A stretch of DNA of 57,859 bases from Acidimicrobiaceae bacterium (GCA_003140595.1 PLKG01000045.1:1-57859); one strand, 5' to 3'. Positions 1 to 7,585 are shown, counted from the first letter of the stretch. Notes: generated by a model from the letters alone, not told the origin. Numbers and translations: made by a program.

Positions 1-367
1 GGATACCGCTTAAATCGTGTTCAAGCCAGAACTTGCCAAACTGGGTAATCACGTTGACCGTTTGCACAAAGCTCTCCACATGCAACGCGACAATCTTACC
101 CGAGCTTGTAAGCAAGTAGTTCCGCTTACCATCTTGGAAGGTGAGGCGTTCTTTCTCCAGCTCTCTGAGCGCGTGTATTGCTGCGGTTGAGCTTGCCCCT
201 GTTGCTTGGCGCAGGCCGGCGAGGGATGTTGTGCCGTTTTTAAGTGCAAGAAGGAGCTTCTTCCGCAGGTCCGAGCATATCAATAGTCTGAGCAGCTCGC
301 CATCGTTGAGGCGTGGCTCTACGATCGTTTCGCTGAGTTCTTCTCCTCTTTGTGTTGTGATATACAT
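1..367 (-). CDS. FilR1-type winged-helix regulator, N-terminal part, runs off window
   Basis: The reverse strand from ATG 367 is open to the window edge, giving about 122 residues. Residues 23-100 look like a winged-helix domain. They match the full-length regulator at 3751-4578 almost position for position: LLICSDLRKKL against LLSCSDLRNNL, then GASS, HALREL, KRNYLLT, and FWLEHDLSGI against FWLDHDLSDI. This makes it a paralogue of the same FilR1-like (DUF1724-type) archaeal family. The C-terminal effector domain lies outside the window. Low sequence complexity and a good TATA box (399-406) upstream favour a real gene. The regulated target is unknown; autoregulation or control of the nearby carotenoid genes is only inferred. 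Confidence 0.8.
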   Translation of the reverse strand, partial: MYITTQRGEELSETIVEPRLNDGELLRLLICSDLRKKLLLALKNGTTSLAGLRQATGASSTAAIHALRELEKERLTFQDGKRNYLLTSSGKIVALHVESFVQTVNVITQFGKFWLEHDLSGI

Positions 368-398
368 GATTGTCGAAGCGTGTCAATGATGGAGAACA

Positions 399-406
399 AT
401 ATAAAG
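399..406 (-). promoter_or_regulatory. TATA box of the partial FilR1-type regulator
   Basis: On the reverse strand CTTTATAT lies about 32 bases before the ATG at 367. That spacing fits an archaeal promoter with a very short leader. Assigned from motif and position only. Confidence 0.4.
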
Positions 407-462
407 TTTGCTATTCGTCGTCACTATGTGTCTTAATATTTAATTAAATTTGAACTTTAAGT

Positions 463-483
463 TATTGATAAAAAATATCAATA
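463..483. repeat. Inverted repeat, possible terminator
   Basis: TATTGATA and TATCAATA form perfect 8-base arms around five A residues, and T residues follow on the plus strand. It sits directly after the stop of the primase-polymerase fragment on the minus strand and upstream of the partial regulator. It could be a terminator or an operator; the sequence alone does not decide. Confidence 0.4.
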
Positions 484-488
484 TTTTT

Positions 489-695
489 CTAAAATAGCAA
501 AGTCTGGGTGTGAAGACCACCAACTTCGATCAAGTCTATCTCAGTTGACGCGTCTTTAAGGCTGTCAGGCACGACCTCGCTGAGCGGCGCCTTCTCTCCA
601 GCCTTGAGCGGAAGCACAGGCCAGCGACGTTGCGCGAATTCGTACGCCGCATCAAGGGCTTGAGAGATGGACTCATCACATTTTCTTGGACATTG
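489..695 (-). pseudogene. Fragment of a bifunctional primase-polymerase (prim-pol) N-terminus
   Basis: The reverse-strand frame 695-489 reads SISQALDAAYEFAQRRWPVL followed by PLKAGEKAPLSEV and SLKDAST. This is the opening signature of the prim-pol domain: ALxYAxRGWPVFPLxPGxKxPL, then a KDATTD-like segment. It has no start codon, is preceded by an in-frame stop, and ends after about 68 residues, well short of the roughly 150-200-residue domain. It is therefore a remnant, probably of a plasmid or virus replication gene. The match is by motif recognition only. Confidence 0.5.
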
Positions 696-1465
696 CTATA
701 TTTCCGTGGCTGGACAGGTGCGATCCTAACGTTGTCTTCCCGCTTTGTATGAGTCATTAACGAGAAGTCAATTTCGTGACTCGGTTTGAGCAACGTGCAT
801 GAGCGAGATATAATAAAGATTAACTGTGTCAAGTTAAGCAGGTCTAAAATACAGCGCTCGATGAACGACCAGCGGAATTAGGCATCAGCATCCCTCAAGG
901 CACGTTCAGCGGCGGGCAGCGGAAAGCCGCATTCCGAGCCCCTCCGTTTACTTAAAAAAAATACGGGTAGGGCGTCTTCGTCTGAAAATCACAACAAGAT
1001 CAGGAAGAACGGAGTAGAGGGCGGTTCATGGATTGGCCGACGAGGCGGCACAAATCGTCGTGGCAGTTCGGGCCGCCAGCCGACCTGAGTCCACTTCGGG
1101 ATATCAAGTTTCTGCGCGCGCACGAAAAGGGAAGCAAAACGTGCCGAATACTACGGTCTTGCAGGTGGAGCATGAGGGCAAGAAGACCCATAACTTGCTA
1201 GACTGTCTGCAAGGCGGGCTGTCGTTTCTTAAGGATAGCAATGCATGCGCAAGGGACTTATGGGGTAGACGGTTACAATGCGGTTCGTGCATGGACGCAA
1301 CGTTTCAGCGACATAGTCTGCTTGCTCTCGTTGTGTTCTGGATATTGACCATAGTGAAGGCGCGTCGTAGGGTTCCCCCCAACAGAGCTAGTTTTCCCTT
1401 TGTTTGGCCGCTGTTTCTTTCTTTAATGCAGGATAGAGCTCAGTGGTCTTGAATCCAAACGCTTA
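696..1465. other. No recognisable intact gene
   Basis: An open frame at 1033-1452 (139 codons) and short antisense frames are present. None has a recognisable domain, sensible composition or ribosome binding site. A 35-codon frame beginning MHAQGTYGVDGYNAVRAW near 1243 looks more protein-like but is interrupted upstream. Since decayed fragments flank this stretch (prim-pol and TYW1), it is probably degenerating sequence. Confidence 0.4.
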
Positions 1466-2374
1466 TTGCTTCATGATCCATTTGCGTTCAAGCTTATGCA
1501 TTCGCGCGAACAACCCAGCTCTCCAGCAAATGATAAAAACACAAGAGAAGCTGAGAGGCCGTTTAGTAAGTTGAGATGGTCGTTAATAGCGCTTTACGCT
1601 TTTATTATTGTGTTTTTGCAAATATCCAAGAATCCCGTTGGGGGCGAGATTGAGGCCTCAGTATATGCTTTTGTAGTATTCGTTATCGCAGGCCTCCACG
1701 GCAGAGAACGTTATGGCCTCAAGAATATGGCGATTTTCTTTCTCGTGACGTGGGCAATAAGCCTCTTTTTTGAAGCTTTGAGCATACACACTGGAATACC
1801 TTTCGGACATTATCACTATAACATGCAGTCGTTAATTTCACTTTTTGGCGTGCCTTTAATCGTTATCTTCGCCTACTTTGGCACCGGATATTTCTTTTGG
1901 ATGTTGTCACACGTATTTACAGGACAATTTAGCAAGAAACTTCAGGGAAAATGGATTTTTGTCGTTCCACTTATTGCGGCGTTTATCCTGGTAATGTGGG
2001 ATCTAGGCATGGATCCCATTTTTTCAACCGTACTATCGCTGTGGGTGTGGGAAAGTCCAGGCCCCTATTTCGGGGTTCCCATCATGAACTTTGTAGGATG
2101 GTTTGTGACCGGCTTTATCTTTTACCAACTATTCGCGCTCTACCTGTCTAGATATGACCGAATTAGACCTCAAAAAGTGAAAACGCTTGCCAGTAAGCCT
2201 TATTGGCTTGAAGCAGCTGTTGTGTATGGCCTTATCGGTTTCACTATTATAATTACCCCTATTGCCATCTATAACGATATCACGGTATCTATGGCGTTGG
2301 TGACCGTTTTCACGATGATATTTGTAGCTATTATCTCGCTTATTGCGATTATAAATAATAATAATCTAAGATAA
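1466..2374 (+). CDS. cruF: CruF-like carotenoid biosynthesis membrane protein
   Basis: A 302-residue (TTG 1466) or 292-residue (ATG 1496) integral membrane protein with about seven hydrophobic segments. Family features include FFEALSIHTGIPFGHYHY (about residues 110-127), the aromatic VPLIVIFAYFGTGYFFW segment, and DLGMDPIFS with acidic residues in a membrane helix. These match the carotenoid biosynthesis family that includes CruF (bisanhydrobacterioruberin hydratase), which adds water to C50 carotenoid ends. A UbiA-family prenyltransferase lies close by on the opposite strand, and UbiA-family LyeJ is the lycopene elongase that acts before CruF. The pair therefore suggests C50 carotenoid synthesis. 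The exact substrate is inferred. Confidence 0.75.
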   Translation: MLHDPFAFKLMHSREQPSSPANDKNTREAERPFSKLRWSLIALYAFIIVFLQISKNPVGGEIEASVYAFVVFVIAGLHGRERYGLKNMAIFFLVTWAISLFFEALSIHTGIPFGHYHYNMQSLISLFGVPLIVIFAYFGTGYFFWMLSHVFTGQFSKKLQGKWIFVVPLIAAFILVMWDLGMDPIFSTVLSLWVWESPGPYFGVPIMNFVGWFVTGFIFYQLFALYLSRYDRIRPQKVKTLASKPYWLEAAVVYGLIGFTIIITPIAIYNDITVSMALVTVFTMIFVAIISLIAIINNNNLR

Positions 2375-2471
2375 TGGAGCCACCACTTTTCCGTCTATAT
2401 CGCGTCCACTGCCTGAGCACGTGTATGATGTTCACATGAAATATTCGGCAGATACCGAACTTCCGAGCTGA

Positions 2472-2776
2472 GGGGTCTTTGGTCATCGTCCGGAACGTGA
2501 CGAGAGCGTGTGCAATAAGGAGCGGCTCCCTGGCATTCACGCCCACCGGTGCATTCAAATGACGCCTGCGCTGTACTGCAATCAGCAATGCCTCAACTGC
2601 TGGGGGCTACTGATCTCGACGCTGCGGAAAACCTCGCCTTTGACGAGCCCGGACCCTCGTTGGCAAAATTAGCGAGAAAGCAGGCCCGGTATCGCTCAGT
2701 GGCTCTTCGCTTGTTTGGTTGTACGCAGGCAGCTTTTTTAGGCTGTCCTTGCCTTGAGGCTCTGCGAGCGACGTAG
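2472..2776 (+). pseudogene. Decayed TYW1 (4-demethylwyosine synthase) fragment
   Basis: The frame from 2472 reads CNKERLPGIHAHRCIQMTPA then LYCNQQCLNCWG. This is the conserved radical-SAM core of TYW1 (FYGIxSHRCxQMTP and the cluster motif CxxxCxxC), with all three cysteines still present. That frame stops at 2672. Similarity resumes in another frame (DEPGPSLAKLARKQARY, like the DEPxxI...KARR stretch of TYW1) and stops at 2776. A frameshift near 2600 and absence of the rest of the roughly 300-residue enzyme make it a pseudogene. TYW1 makes the tricyclic wyosine precursor at position 37 of tRNA-Phe, so an intact copy is expected elsewhere. Confidence 0.6.
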
Positions 2777-2819
2777 TAGCTGCCAGCTACAGAGTGCAAG
2801 TGAGCAGGGTGTCGCTGAC

Positions 2820-3782
2820 TCAAAGGATGTGGGGCCACCCTAAAGCGAAAGGTGTCGCATAGAGGGCCAGGATTATCCACTCACCGGTTACATACGAATA
2901 ATAGAGCCTGCTGGTCTTAGCGCTCGCCCTCGTAAAGCGTAGGATGCTCCAGTACCCATAAAGCACGCTAAGAATCAAAACGAAAATGTACGGGTAGAAA
3001 ATGTCTCGAAACAGCGAGAATGCCACCCACGGCACAAGCGTGGAGTTCAGGAGTAGCAGCAGATTTCGTGTCTTGTTCACGCCAAGGGATACGGGGATGG
3101 TGCGCACGCCGGCCTTCTGGTCACCTTCGATGTCTCGAACGTCAAGAAGCATGGTCGCAATCAAAATCTTGACTAAGATAAAGTAGGTAATCGTTAGTAC
3201 GATAAACGCGCTGTTGGCGTAGACTGCAAATGCTAGTGCCACTGCAGTTAAAGTCATCGTCCCTGCGACCGTTATACTCTTAAGAAGCACGATGTTTTTT
3301 AGTCTAAATCTGCGCGCTCCCCAGCCGTAAAAAAACGCTACAAAGAACGCAAAGAGGATGACGATGATTGCAGACGGATAGCTAAAGAAAGCGAGAACCA
3401 CCGCGATGTTGACTGATTCGAGGCTCGCAAAAAGCAGGTAGTCTCGGTTTTTCTTTATGGATCGACCTCCGTCGGGCAGATTGATTGAGTCTTCTTCGAG
3501 GTCTGTCACTCTGTTCAGACTATACACAGAAAACGACAATAAGAAAGCAGCGATCAACAGCAAGGCGCTGCTCGAGCTCAAGAGGCCTTGAAGCAGAAGA
3601 GACATGTAGAGTATCGCAACCGCACATGCGCTAACGAACATTAAAGGGTAGAGCGGACTAAAGGTAACAAAGGAATATACTCTTTCTCGCCGCGTGCGTG
3701 GCTCTGGTAAACGAAATGGGGCGAGGAATTCCCCGTCTGACGCACTGCCGCTAAAGGATGACGGGTTCTGTCTTTTCGACAT
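2820..3782 (-). CDS. UbiA-family prenyltransferase
   Basis: A 320-residue membrane protein with about eight or nine helices. Both UbiA aspartate motifs are present: NRVTDLEEDSIN (about residues 90-101) and DVRDIEGDQKAGVRTIP (about 213-229), which bind Mg-prenyl diphosphate. Family members attach isoprenoid chains to aromatic rings, to glycerol-phosphate lipids (DGGGP synthase), or to lycopene (LyeJ). The nearby CruF-like gene favours lycopene elongase, but the sequence does not prove this. The start overlaps the end of the upstream regulator by 32 bases, so the two are probably co-transcribed and the regulator may control it. The first 25 residues are polar and likely cytoplasmic. Confidence 0.8.
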   Translation of the reverse strand: MSKRQNPSSFSGSASDGEFLAPFRLPEPRTRRERVYSFVTFSPLYPLMFVSACAVAILYMSLLLQGLLSSSSALLLIAAFLLSFSVYSLNRVTDLEEDSINLPDGGRSIKKNRDYLLFASLESVNIAVVLAFFSYPSAIIVILFAFFVAFFYGWGARRFRLKNIVLLKSITVAGTMTLTAVALAFAVYANSAFIVLTITYFILVKILIATMLLDVRDIEGDQKAGVRTIPVSLGVNKTRNLLLLLNSTLVPWVAFSLFRDIFYPYIFVLILSVLYGYWSILRFTRASAKTSRLYYSYVTGEWIILALYATPFALGWPHIL

Positions 3783-4578
3783 AATATGCGAACAATTCTT
3801 GTCCCCACTCTAGTGCGTCAGGGCTGTAACTCAGAAGGCCGTTAGACCAGTCGAACTGTCCGTCCGGCTTGAAGAAACCGATAAAAAAGAAATAGTCGGT
3901 AACCGTGGCGGCAAAGTTCGGCTGCTTTTCAATTTTGAAGATCTTGAGATTCTTTTTGAGGGCGTTTGCTAGCTCTTTTCTATCCGCTACCGTTTTTAGT
4001 GTTGCGTCCAGTACGTCGGGCGTGAAAATAAGTTCGATGGGGTCGATGTTTTTACTTACCAGTTTGTTAAATAAGGTCGTCATGTCTCCGATGAAAATCG
4101 GGGAGATGCCGCGTATCTCCTTGGAATTTTCTAGCAGCATAAAGAACGCATTAAAGACGCTGAAGAGATCTGTGGCCGTACTTGATATAATCTCAGAATC
4201 GGCGAGATATCCTACTTTATCGAGCAAGCGTTGCGGAATATCACTCAAATCGTGGTCGAGCCAAAATTCCCTGTGTTGTGATAACGCAGTGATGGTTGCG
4301 TTGATTTCTTTGAACTTTCGCGTGACTATCTCGCCAATGTTAGTGAGTAAGTAGTTGCGCTTCTCGTCTTGACGTGTAACATGCTCCTTTGTTAGCTCTC
4401 GCAAGGCGTGAACACAGGCGGGCGAGCTAGCTCCAACGTGCTCGCTCAATTCAGAAAGCGTCATCTTCTTGCCATTGCGGAGTGTTTGGGCGAGATTGTT
4501 TCGCAAATCAGAACACGATAAGAGACGTAGGATCTGCTCAACTTCTGTGTTCTCTATTTTGGATTCAGTCTCGTTCAT
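3751..4578 (-). CDS. FilR1-type winged-helix transcription regulator
   Basis: A 275-residue protein. Residues 15-80 form a winged helix-turn-helix (TLSELSEHVGASSPACVHAL, then KRNYLLT). About residues 105-270 form the FilR1/DUF1724 effector domain, with FWLDHDLSDIP and the family ending SYSPDALEWGQELFAYY. The domain is typical of methanogens and related euryarchaea and was first described for the filamentation regulator FilR1. It overlaps the prenyltransferase by 32 bases, so it likely regulates the unit it leads. A 13-base palindrome in its own promoter (4629-4641) suggests autoregulation. A paralogue begins at 367. Confidence 0.85.
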   Translation of the reverse strand: MNETESKIENTEVEQILRLLSCSDLRNNLAQTLRNGKKMTLSELSEHVGASSPACVHALRELTKEHVTRQDEKRNYLLTNIGEIVTRKFKEINATITALSQHREFWLDHDLSDIPQRLLDKVGYLADSEIISSTATDLFSVFNAFFMLLENSKEIRGISPIFIGDMTTLFNKLVSKNIDPIELIFTPDVLDATLKTVADRKELANALKKNLKIFKIEKQPNFAATVTDYFFFIGFFKPDGQFDWSNGLLSYSPDALEWGQELFAYYVEKTEPVIL

Positions 4579-4628
4579 GTTCCGCTCCTTTTGGTTTCAT
4601 TTCCTCTGTGCAAAATCTGTGCATCTAC

Positions 4629-4652
4629 TTACAATTTGTAATATGTATAAAA
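4629..4652 (-). promoter_or_regulatory. Promoter of the FilR1-type regulator with palindromic operator candidate
   Basis: Reading the reverse strand, GG-TTTTATAC (4652-4645) looks like BRE plus TATA. The perfect palindrome TTACAATTTGTAA (4629-4641) follows between the TATA box and the expected transcription start near 4623. An imperfect second copy, TTACAATTTATA, lies at 4674-4685. A repressor bound at the first site would block transcription initiation. Binding by the downstream regulator is inferred from position. Confidence 0.45.
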
Positions 4653-4845
4653 CCAATGCATCTTGTTATATGTTTACAATTTATACTTAATCGTTGTTAT
4701 TTTATTTTATGTATAGTGTCGCATTTTCGTACTTCTTCGCAGAATACAAATTTCTGGCTAAAAGCACGAGTTGGAAAAGACTTAACTTTTAACCATTCTC
4801 TTATTGTTTTATATATATTAAAACTATTGATAAGTTTAAGCAATG

Positions 4846-4853
4846 CTTAAATA
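4846..4853 (+). promoter_or_regulatory. TATA box candidate for the forward gene cluster
   Basis: CTTAAATA in a strongly AT-rich tract (4600-4870) is the best archaeal TATA box before the first forward gene. The leader would be about 240 bases to ATG 5122, or 150 to an alternative TTG 5020. No gene is seen in 4653-5019. Confidence 0.3.
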
Positions 4854-5121
4854 CTTTGACAATAATTAAGTCTTAAAGCACTCGGACGGGGAGAAGTCTT
4901 CACGATACACGCGACAACTCTGCAGAAAAGCCCATACTAGTGAGCAGAAAACAGGGAAGAAGCCTGCATCAAGAAGCTCAGTCGTTCTCGCTTCGGGTGC
5001 GTCCTCAAAACAGGTGTGATTGACAGTGAAAGAAGTGTCATTGAAGTCGGGGCTGTGGGGAGAAACCACGTACGCGTCTACAGCAATGCGCTGTGTAGCC
5101 AAAAGACAGGATGATAAGAAC

Positions 5122-5823
5122 ATGAGCGAAATTGCACATGAAGTAGAGCAGATGGCACACGCGATCGCGCAAAACCTTCATGCGATCGAACATCAAAAAG
5201 AAGATAAAATCGTATTTAAGAAGGATATCGCGCCTGAATGGATCACAGAAGTCATATACGCGGTTCACACCGCAGAAGGCTTCGAGTTCATGCCGCACGA
5301 TACGACGTGCGAGTTTATAGATGAGGCAGCACGCATGATCGCAGATTCGAGCGCAGATACGTTCGACGAGCTACTCGATGAGGAATGCAACATAGAATCG
5401 GATGTTTATACCTCCGATCTTCTAAAATGGGCGCAGAATAACCCGAATAGACTTTGCGAGAAATTAGAGAGTTGCGCTACGACAATCGTGCAAAGTCTCT
5501 CGATGGCGCAAGAAGAGCATAAACGCGAAATATTTGATATTTTGCTTAATAAACTTAGAGAGCGTGCCGAAAAGGCAGCAGAAGAGCGTTTTGAAGGTAG
5601 CACGCACGAGCTCCTCGAAAAGCCCACAGCCGGCACGGTCAAAGATGCTGAGCTGATGATCCTACGACCAACGCGAAGACCGTATCTGGACGAAGGACAG
5701 TCGTATGGGTATAACACAATGTCGTTAGTGAAGAGTAAGCGGGAACTGACGGACGCGGTTGAACAGCTGGTAGAGCGCGTGGCGCGGCTGGAACGAATAA
5801 TTGAAGAAATTGAAGTGTACTAA
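5122..5823 (+). CDS. Acidic coiled-coil protein of unknown function
   Basis: A 233-residue hydrophilic protein that I do not recognise. ATG 5122 (MSEIAHEVEQMAHAIAQ) was chosen because the in-frame upstream extension to TTG 5020 is compositionally unlike the rest. It is rich in Glu, Ala and Lys and has a long helical middle (about residues 110-165). The C-terminal heptad-like coiled coil ends LVERVARLERIIEEIEVY. It has no signal peptide or membrane segment. It is the first gene of an eight-gene forward cluster and is followed one base later by the zinc-ribbon microprotein. The helical ends suggest an oligomeric or scaffold role, which is inference. Confidence 0.6.
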   Translation: MSEIAHEVEQMAHAIAQNLHAIEHQKEDKIVFKKDIAPEWITEVIYAVHTAEGFEFMPHDTTCEFIDEAARMIADSSADTFDELLDEECNIESDVYTSDLLKWAQNNPNRLCEKLESCATTIVQSLSMAQEEHKREIFDILLNKLRERAEKAAEERFEGSTHELLEKPTAGTVKDAELMILRPTRRPYLDEGQSYGYNTMSLVKSKRELTDAVEQLVERVARLERIIEEIEVY

Positions 5824-5824
5824 A

Positions 5825-5980
5825 ATGAAGCCCGGCTCAACGCCTTACTGTAAGCATTCAACGCGGCTGCCCGTCACGCTCGTCGCAGAGCGCACAGCCC
5901 ATGGGCCGATACACCTTATTCAAGGCTTCCAATGCTTCGAGTGCGGGCAGGACATAGCCGAAAAAGGAGAAGAAAAATGA
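5825..5980 (+). CDS. 51-residue zinc-ribbon-like microprotein
   Basis: ATG 5825 starts one base after the preceding stop. The product has a CKH pair near residue 9 and CFECG at residues 37-41, that is C-x-H and C-x2-C. This spacing would suit a small zinc ribbon. A purine-rich tract (AAAAAGGAGAAG) near its 3' end could serve as the ribosome binding site of the next gene. Function unknown; too short for a confident family call. Confidence 0.5.
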   Translation: MKPGSTPYCKHSTRLPVTLVAERTAHGPIHLIQGFQCFECGQDIAEKGEEK

Positions 5981-5983
5981 GGT

Positions 5984-6151
5984 TTGGAACTGATCTACAT
6001 GGTTTTAATCTCACTCGTAACCAGTGCTCGTTGCTTGATAACCGGCATCGGTCTTATGATCATTGGTGCATCACTGATCGGCACGTGCTTAATCACACTA
6101 GGATTTTCGAGCCCGTTACTTGCATATTTAGTAGCGAACTATGAGGGTTAA
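5984..6151 (+). CDS. Small two-helix membrane protein
   Basis: The frame TTG 5984 (or ATG 5999) to TAA 6151 encodes 50-55 residues that are almost entirely hydrophobic: MVLISLVTSARCLITGIGLM then IIGASLIGTCLITLGF. This suggests one long or two short membrane helices ending ANYEG. The frame begins four bases after the zinc-ribbon stop and has AAAAAGGAGAAG upstream. The overlapping frame 5932-6144 is less credible because its composition is not protein-like. Function unknown. Confidence 0.5.
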   Translation: MELIYMVLISLVTSARCLITGIGLMIIGASLIGTCLITLGFSSPLLAYLVANYEG

Positions 6152-6207
6152 TTCTCGGCGAAGTTTGGCTAGCGTTCAAGCAGCCGCGGAGGAAGATTGA
6201 GGTTTAG

Positions 6208-7023
6208 ATGGCATCAGTAAACCGCTCTAGGGTGATTGGGGTCACCTATCAGGACACTAAGGGCAAAGACGGCGTTCTGCTGAATGCCCCTGACATCAAA
6301 GTGAAACTTCTGGATAATGGGGAGCTCACCGGCATCATATTCAAAGATAAGAAAAACGGTGAAGAGACCTGTTTGAGCGGATTAAACATCACAGGGGTAA
6401 TCTATCAAGATGAAGACTCATCTCGTGAGAACATTTTGACTGCGCGCAAGGTATTGGGCATTATCTACCAAGAGGGGAGTTCGGTCGATCGGACGATCTT
6501 AAGCCGATCAAAACTGCTGGGCATTACGTACCAAGAGGCCGGTAGCACCGAAGTGAAGCTGCTAGGTGGACCCCAGCTCAACGCAAGAATCCTTAACGGC
6601 TCGAGAATAACGGGCGTGGTTTACCGAGAAGACAAAGGAGTCACTGCAACGTCCTTACGCGAAGCGGCGTTGACAGGACTGCTATATAGAGAGCGAGCCT
6701 CTAGCGAGGAAGGCATCTTGACTAGTCTGAGGATTATCGGCATCATCTATCGAGATATCGCGCCCCCGAGTCGCGCGGCACGCCGCACAACTGAGGTGAA
6801 AGAGCCGTCAGGAAATGGCTTTCGCAAAGCGGAGCGCATATTGTTGTACCTGTTGCCGATCATTGGCGTTCTTGGTCTAGTCGTGCCGATCGCATTGAAA
6901 CAATTCAATGTCACTCTGCTCAGCTCATACATCGCGATTGCGTTAATTGTCGTGCCTGTGGTGTACCTAGTCTACCTTAGGTATCATCACAGCACTGCGA
7001 GGTCGACTACTGATAGTTCGTGA
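6208..7023 (+). CDS. 21/31-residue repeat protein with C-terminal membrane hairpin (pair A)
   Basis: A 271-residue protein of an unrecognised family. The motif G-hydrophobic2-Y-(Q/R)-(D/E) recurs with glycines at residues 11, 42, 63, 84, 105, 136, 157 and 178, giving spacings 31-21-21-21-31-21-21. Examples are TGVIYQDEDSS, LGIIYQEGSS and TGLLYRERASS. The long units carry an extra ten residues such as VKLLDNGELT or ARILNGSRIT. A charged linker (about 183-208) leads to two membrane helices, YLLPIIGVLGLVVPIAL and SYIAIALIVVPVVYLVYL. There is no signal peptide, so the repeats are probably cytoplasmic unless inserted tail-first. The regular period suggests a beta-solenoid-like fold. GAGGTTT before ATG 6208 can be a ribosome binding site. 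Confidence 0.75.
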   Translation: MASVNRSRVIGVTYQDTKGKDGVLLNAPDIKVKLLDNGELTGIIFKDKKNGEETCLSGLNITGVIYQDEDSSRENILTARKVLGIIYQEGSSVDRTILSRSKLLGITYQEAGSTEVKLLGGPQLNARILNGSRITGVVYREDKGVTATSLREAALTGLLYRERASSEEGILTSLRIIGIIYRDIAPPSRAARRTTEVKEPSGNGFRKAERILLYLLPIIGVLGLVVPIALKQFNVTLLSSYIAIALIVVPVVYLVYLRYHHSTARSTTDSS

Positions 7024-7033
7024 AGGTGTTACC

Positions 7034-7585
7034 ATGAAGGTCTTAAGCGGCGTGAAAATTACAGGCATCATCTATCAGGAAGAAGGGACTGATGAAAAAA
7101 AGCTCCAGAGCGGGCTGAACATTGACGTCAAACTCCTGACCAATTCGAAAGTGGTTGGCGTCCTGTACCACGACGACAGCGCCGATGAGAGCATTCTGAG
7201 CGACTTACAGCTCGACGGCCTCACCTATTGGACGACGACCGAGGATGACGAACGAATCCTCGAGGCATCGAAAATCGTGGCCATACTCTACGGAGACCCC
7301 GTCTCTCTCGGCAAAAAATCGCTTTGTGACCAGCGGATCAAAGGCCTGATTTATCAAGACGAGACTTCCGGCGAAACAACCCTCCTGGCAGACTTCAATC
7401 ACACGGCGCATATCCTGCCGTGGCAACAGGTAACCGGCATGCTTTGTCGGGAAGAAGGTTCTCTTAAGAAAAAAATCTTCGAAAGCGCAACCCTTAGCGG
7501 CTTCTTATATCAAGACGAGGGCCGTGAAGACGTAAATCTTGTAAGTGGGGTGAGAATATGCGGTGTTCTTTGCGAGCAGGCTTGA
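7034..7585 (+). CDS. Soluble 21/31-residue repeat protein (pair A)
   Basis: A 183-residue protein made almost entirely of the same repeat as its neighbour. Key positions fall at residues 11, 42, 62, 83, 104, 135, 156 and 177, giving spacings 31-20-21-21-31-21-21. This is nearly the same register as the upstream protein, but the membrane hairpin is missing. Representative units are TGIIYQEEGTDE, KGLIYQDETSGE and SGFLYQDEGRE. It starts ten bases after the upstream stop with AAGGTGTT before the ATG, so the two are co-translated and may pair. Tyrosine is replaced by cysteine in two units (MLCRE, VLCEQ). Confidence 0.75.
   Translation: MKVLSGVKITGIIYQEEGTDEKKLQSGLNIDVKLLTNSKVVGVLYHDDSADESILSDLQLDGLTYWTTTEDDERILEASKIVAILYGDPVSLGKKSLCDQRIKGLIYQDETSGETTLLADFNHTAHILPWQQVTGMLCREEGSLKKKIFESATLSGFLYQDEGREDVNLVSGVRICGVLCEQA

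Noticed and set aside
1033-1452. A 139-codon forward frame
   Set aside because: No ribosome binding site, no recognisable domain, mixed composition, and flanked by decayed fragments. Left as unassigned sequence.
5932-6144. A 70-codon forward frame
   Set aside because: It overlaps a far more protein-like membrane frame (5984-6151) and the zinc-ribbon gene; its product has no hydrophobic core or motif.
6208-7585. MORN or pentapeptide repeats as the identity of the new repeat
   Set aside because: MORN units are about 23 residues with a YxGxxxxGxxxG pattern, and pentapeptides have A(D/N)LxX. Neither matches G-h-h-Y-(Q/R)-(D/E) with 21/31 spacing.
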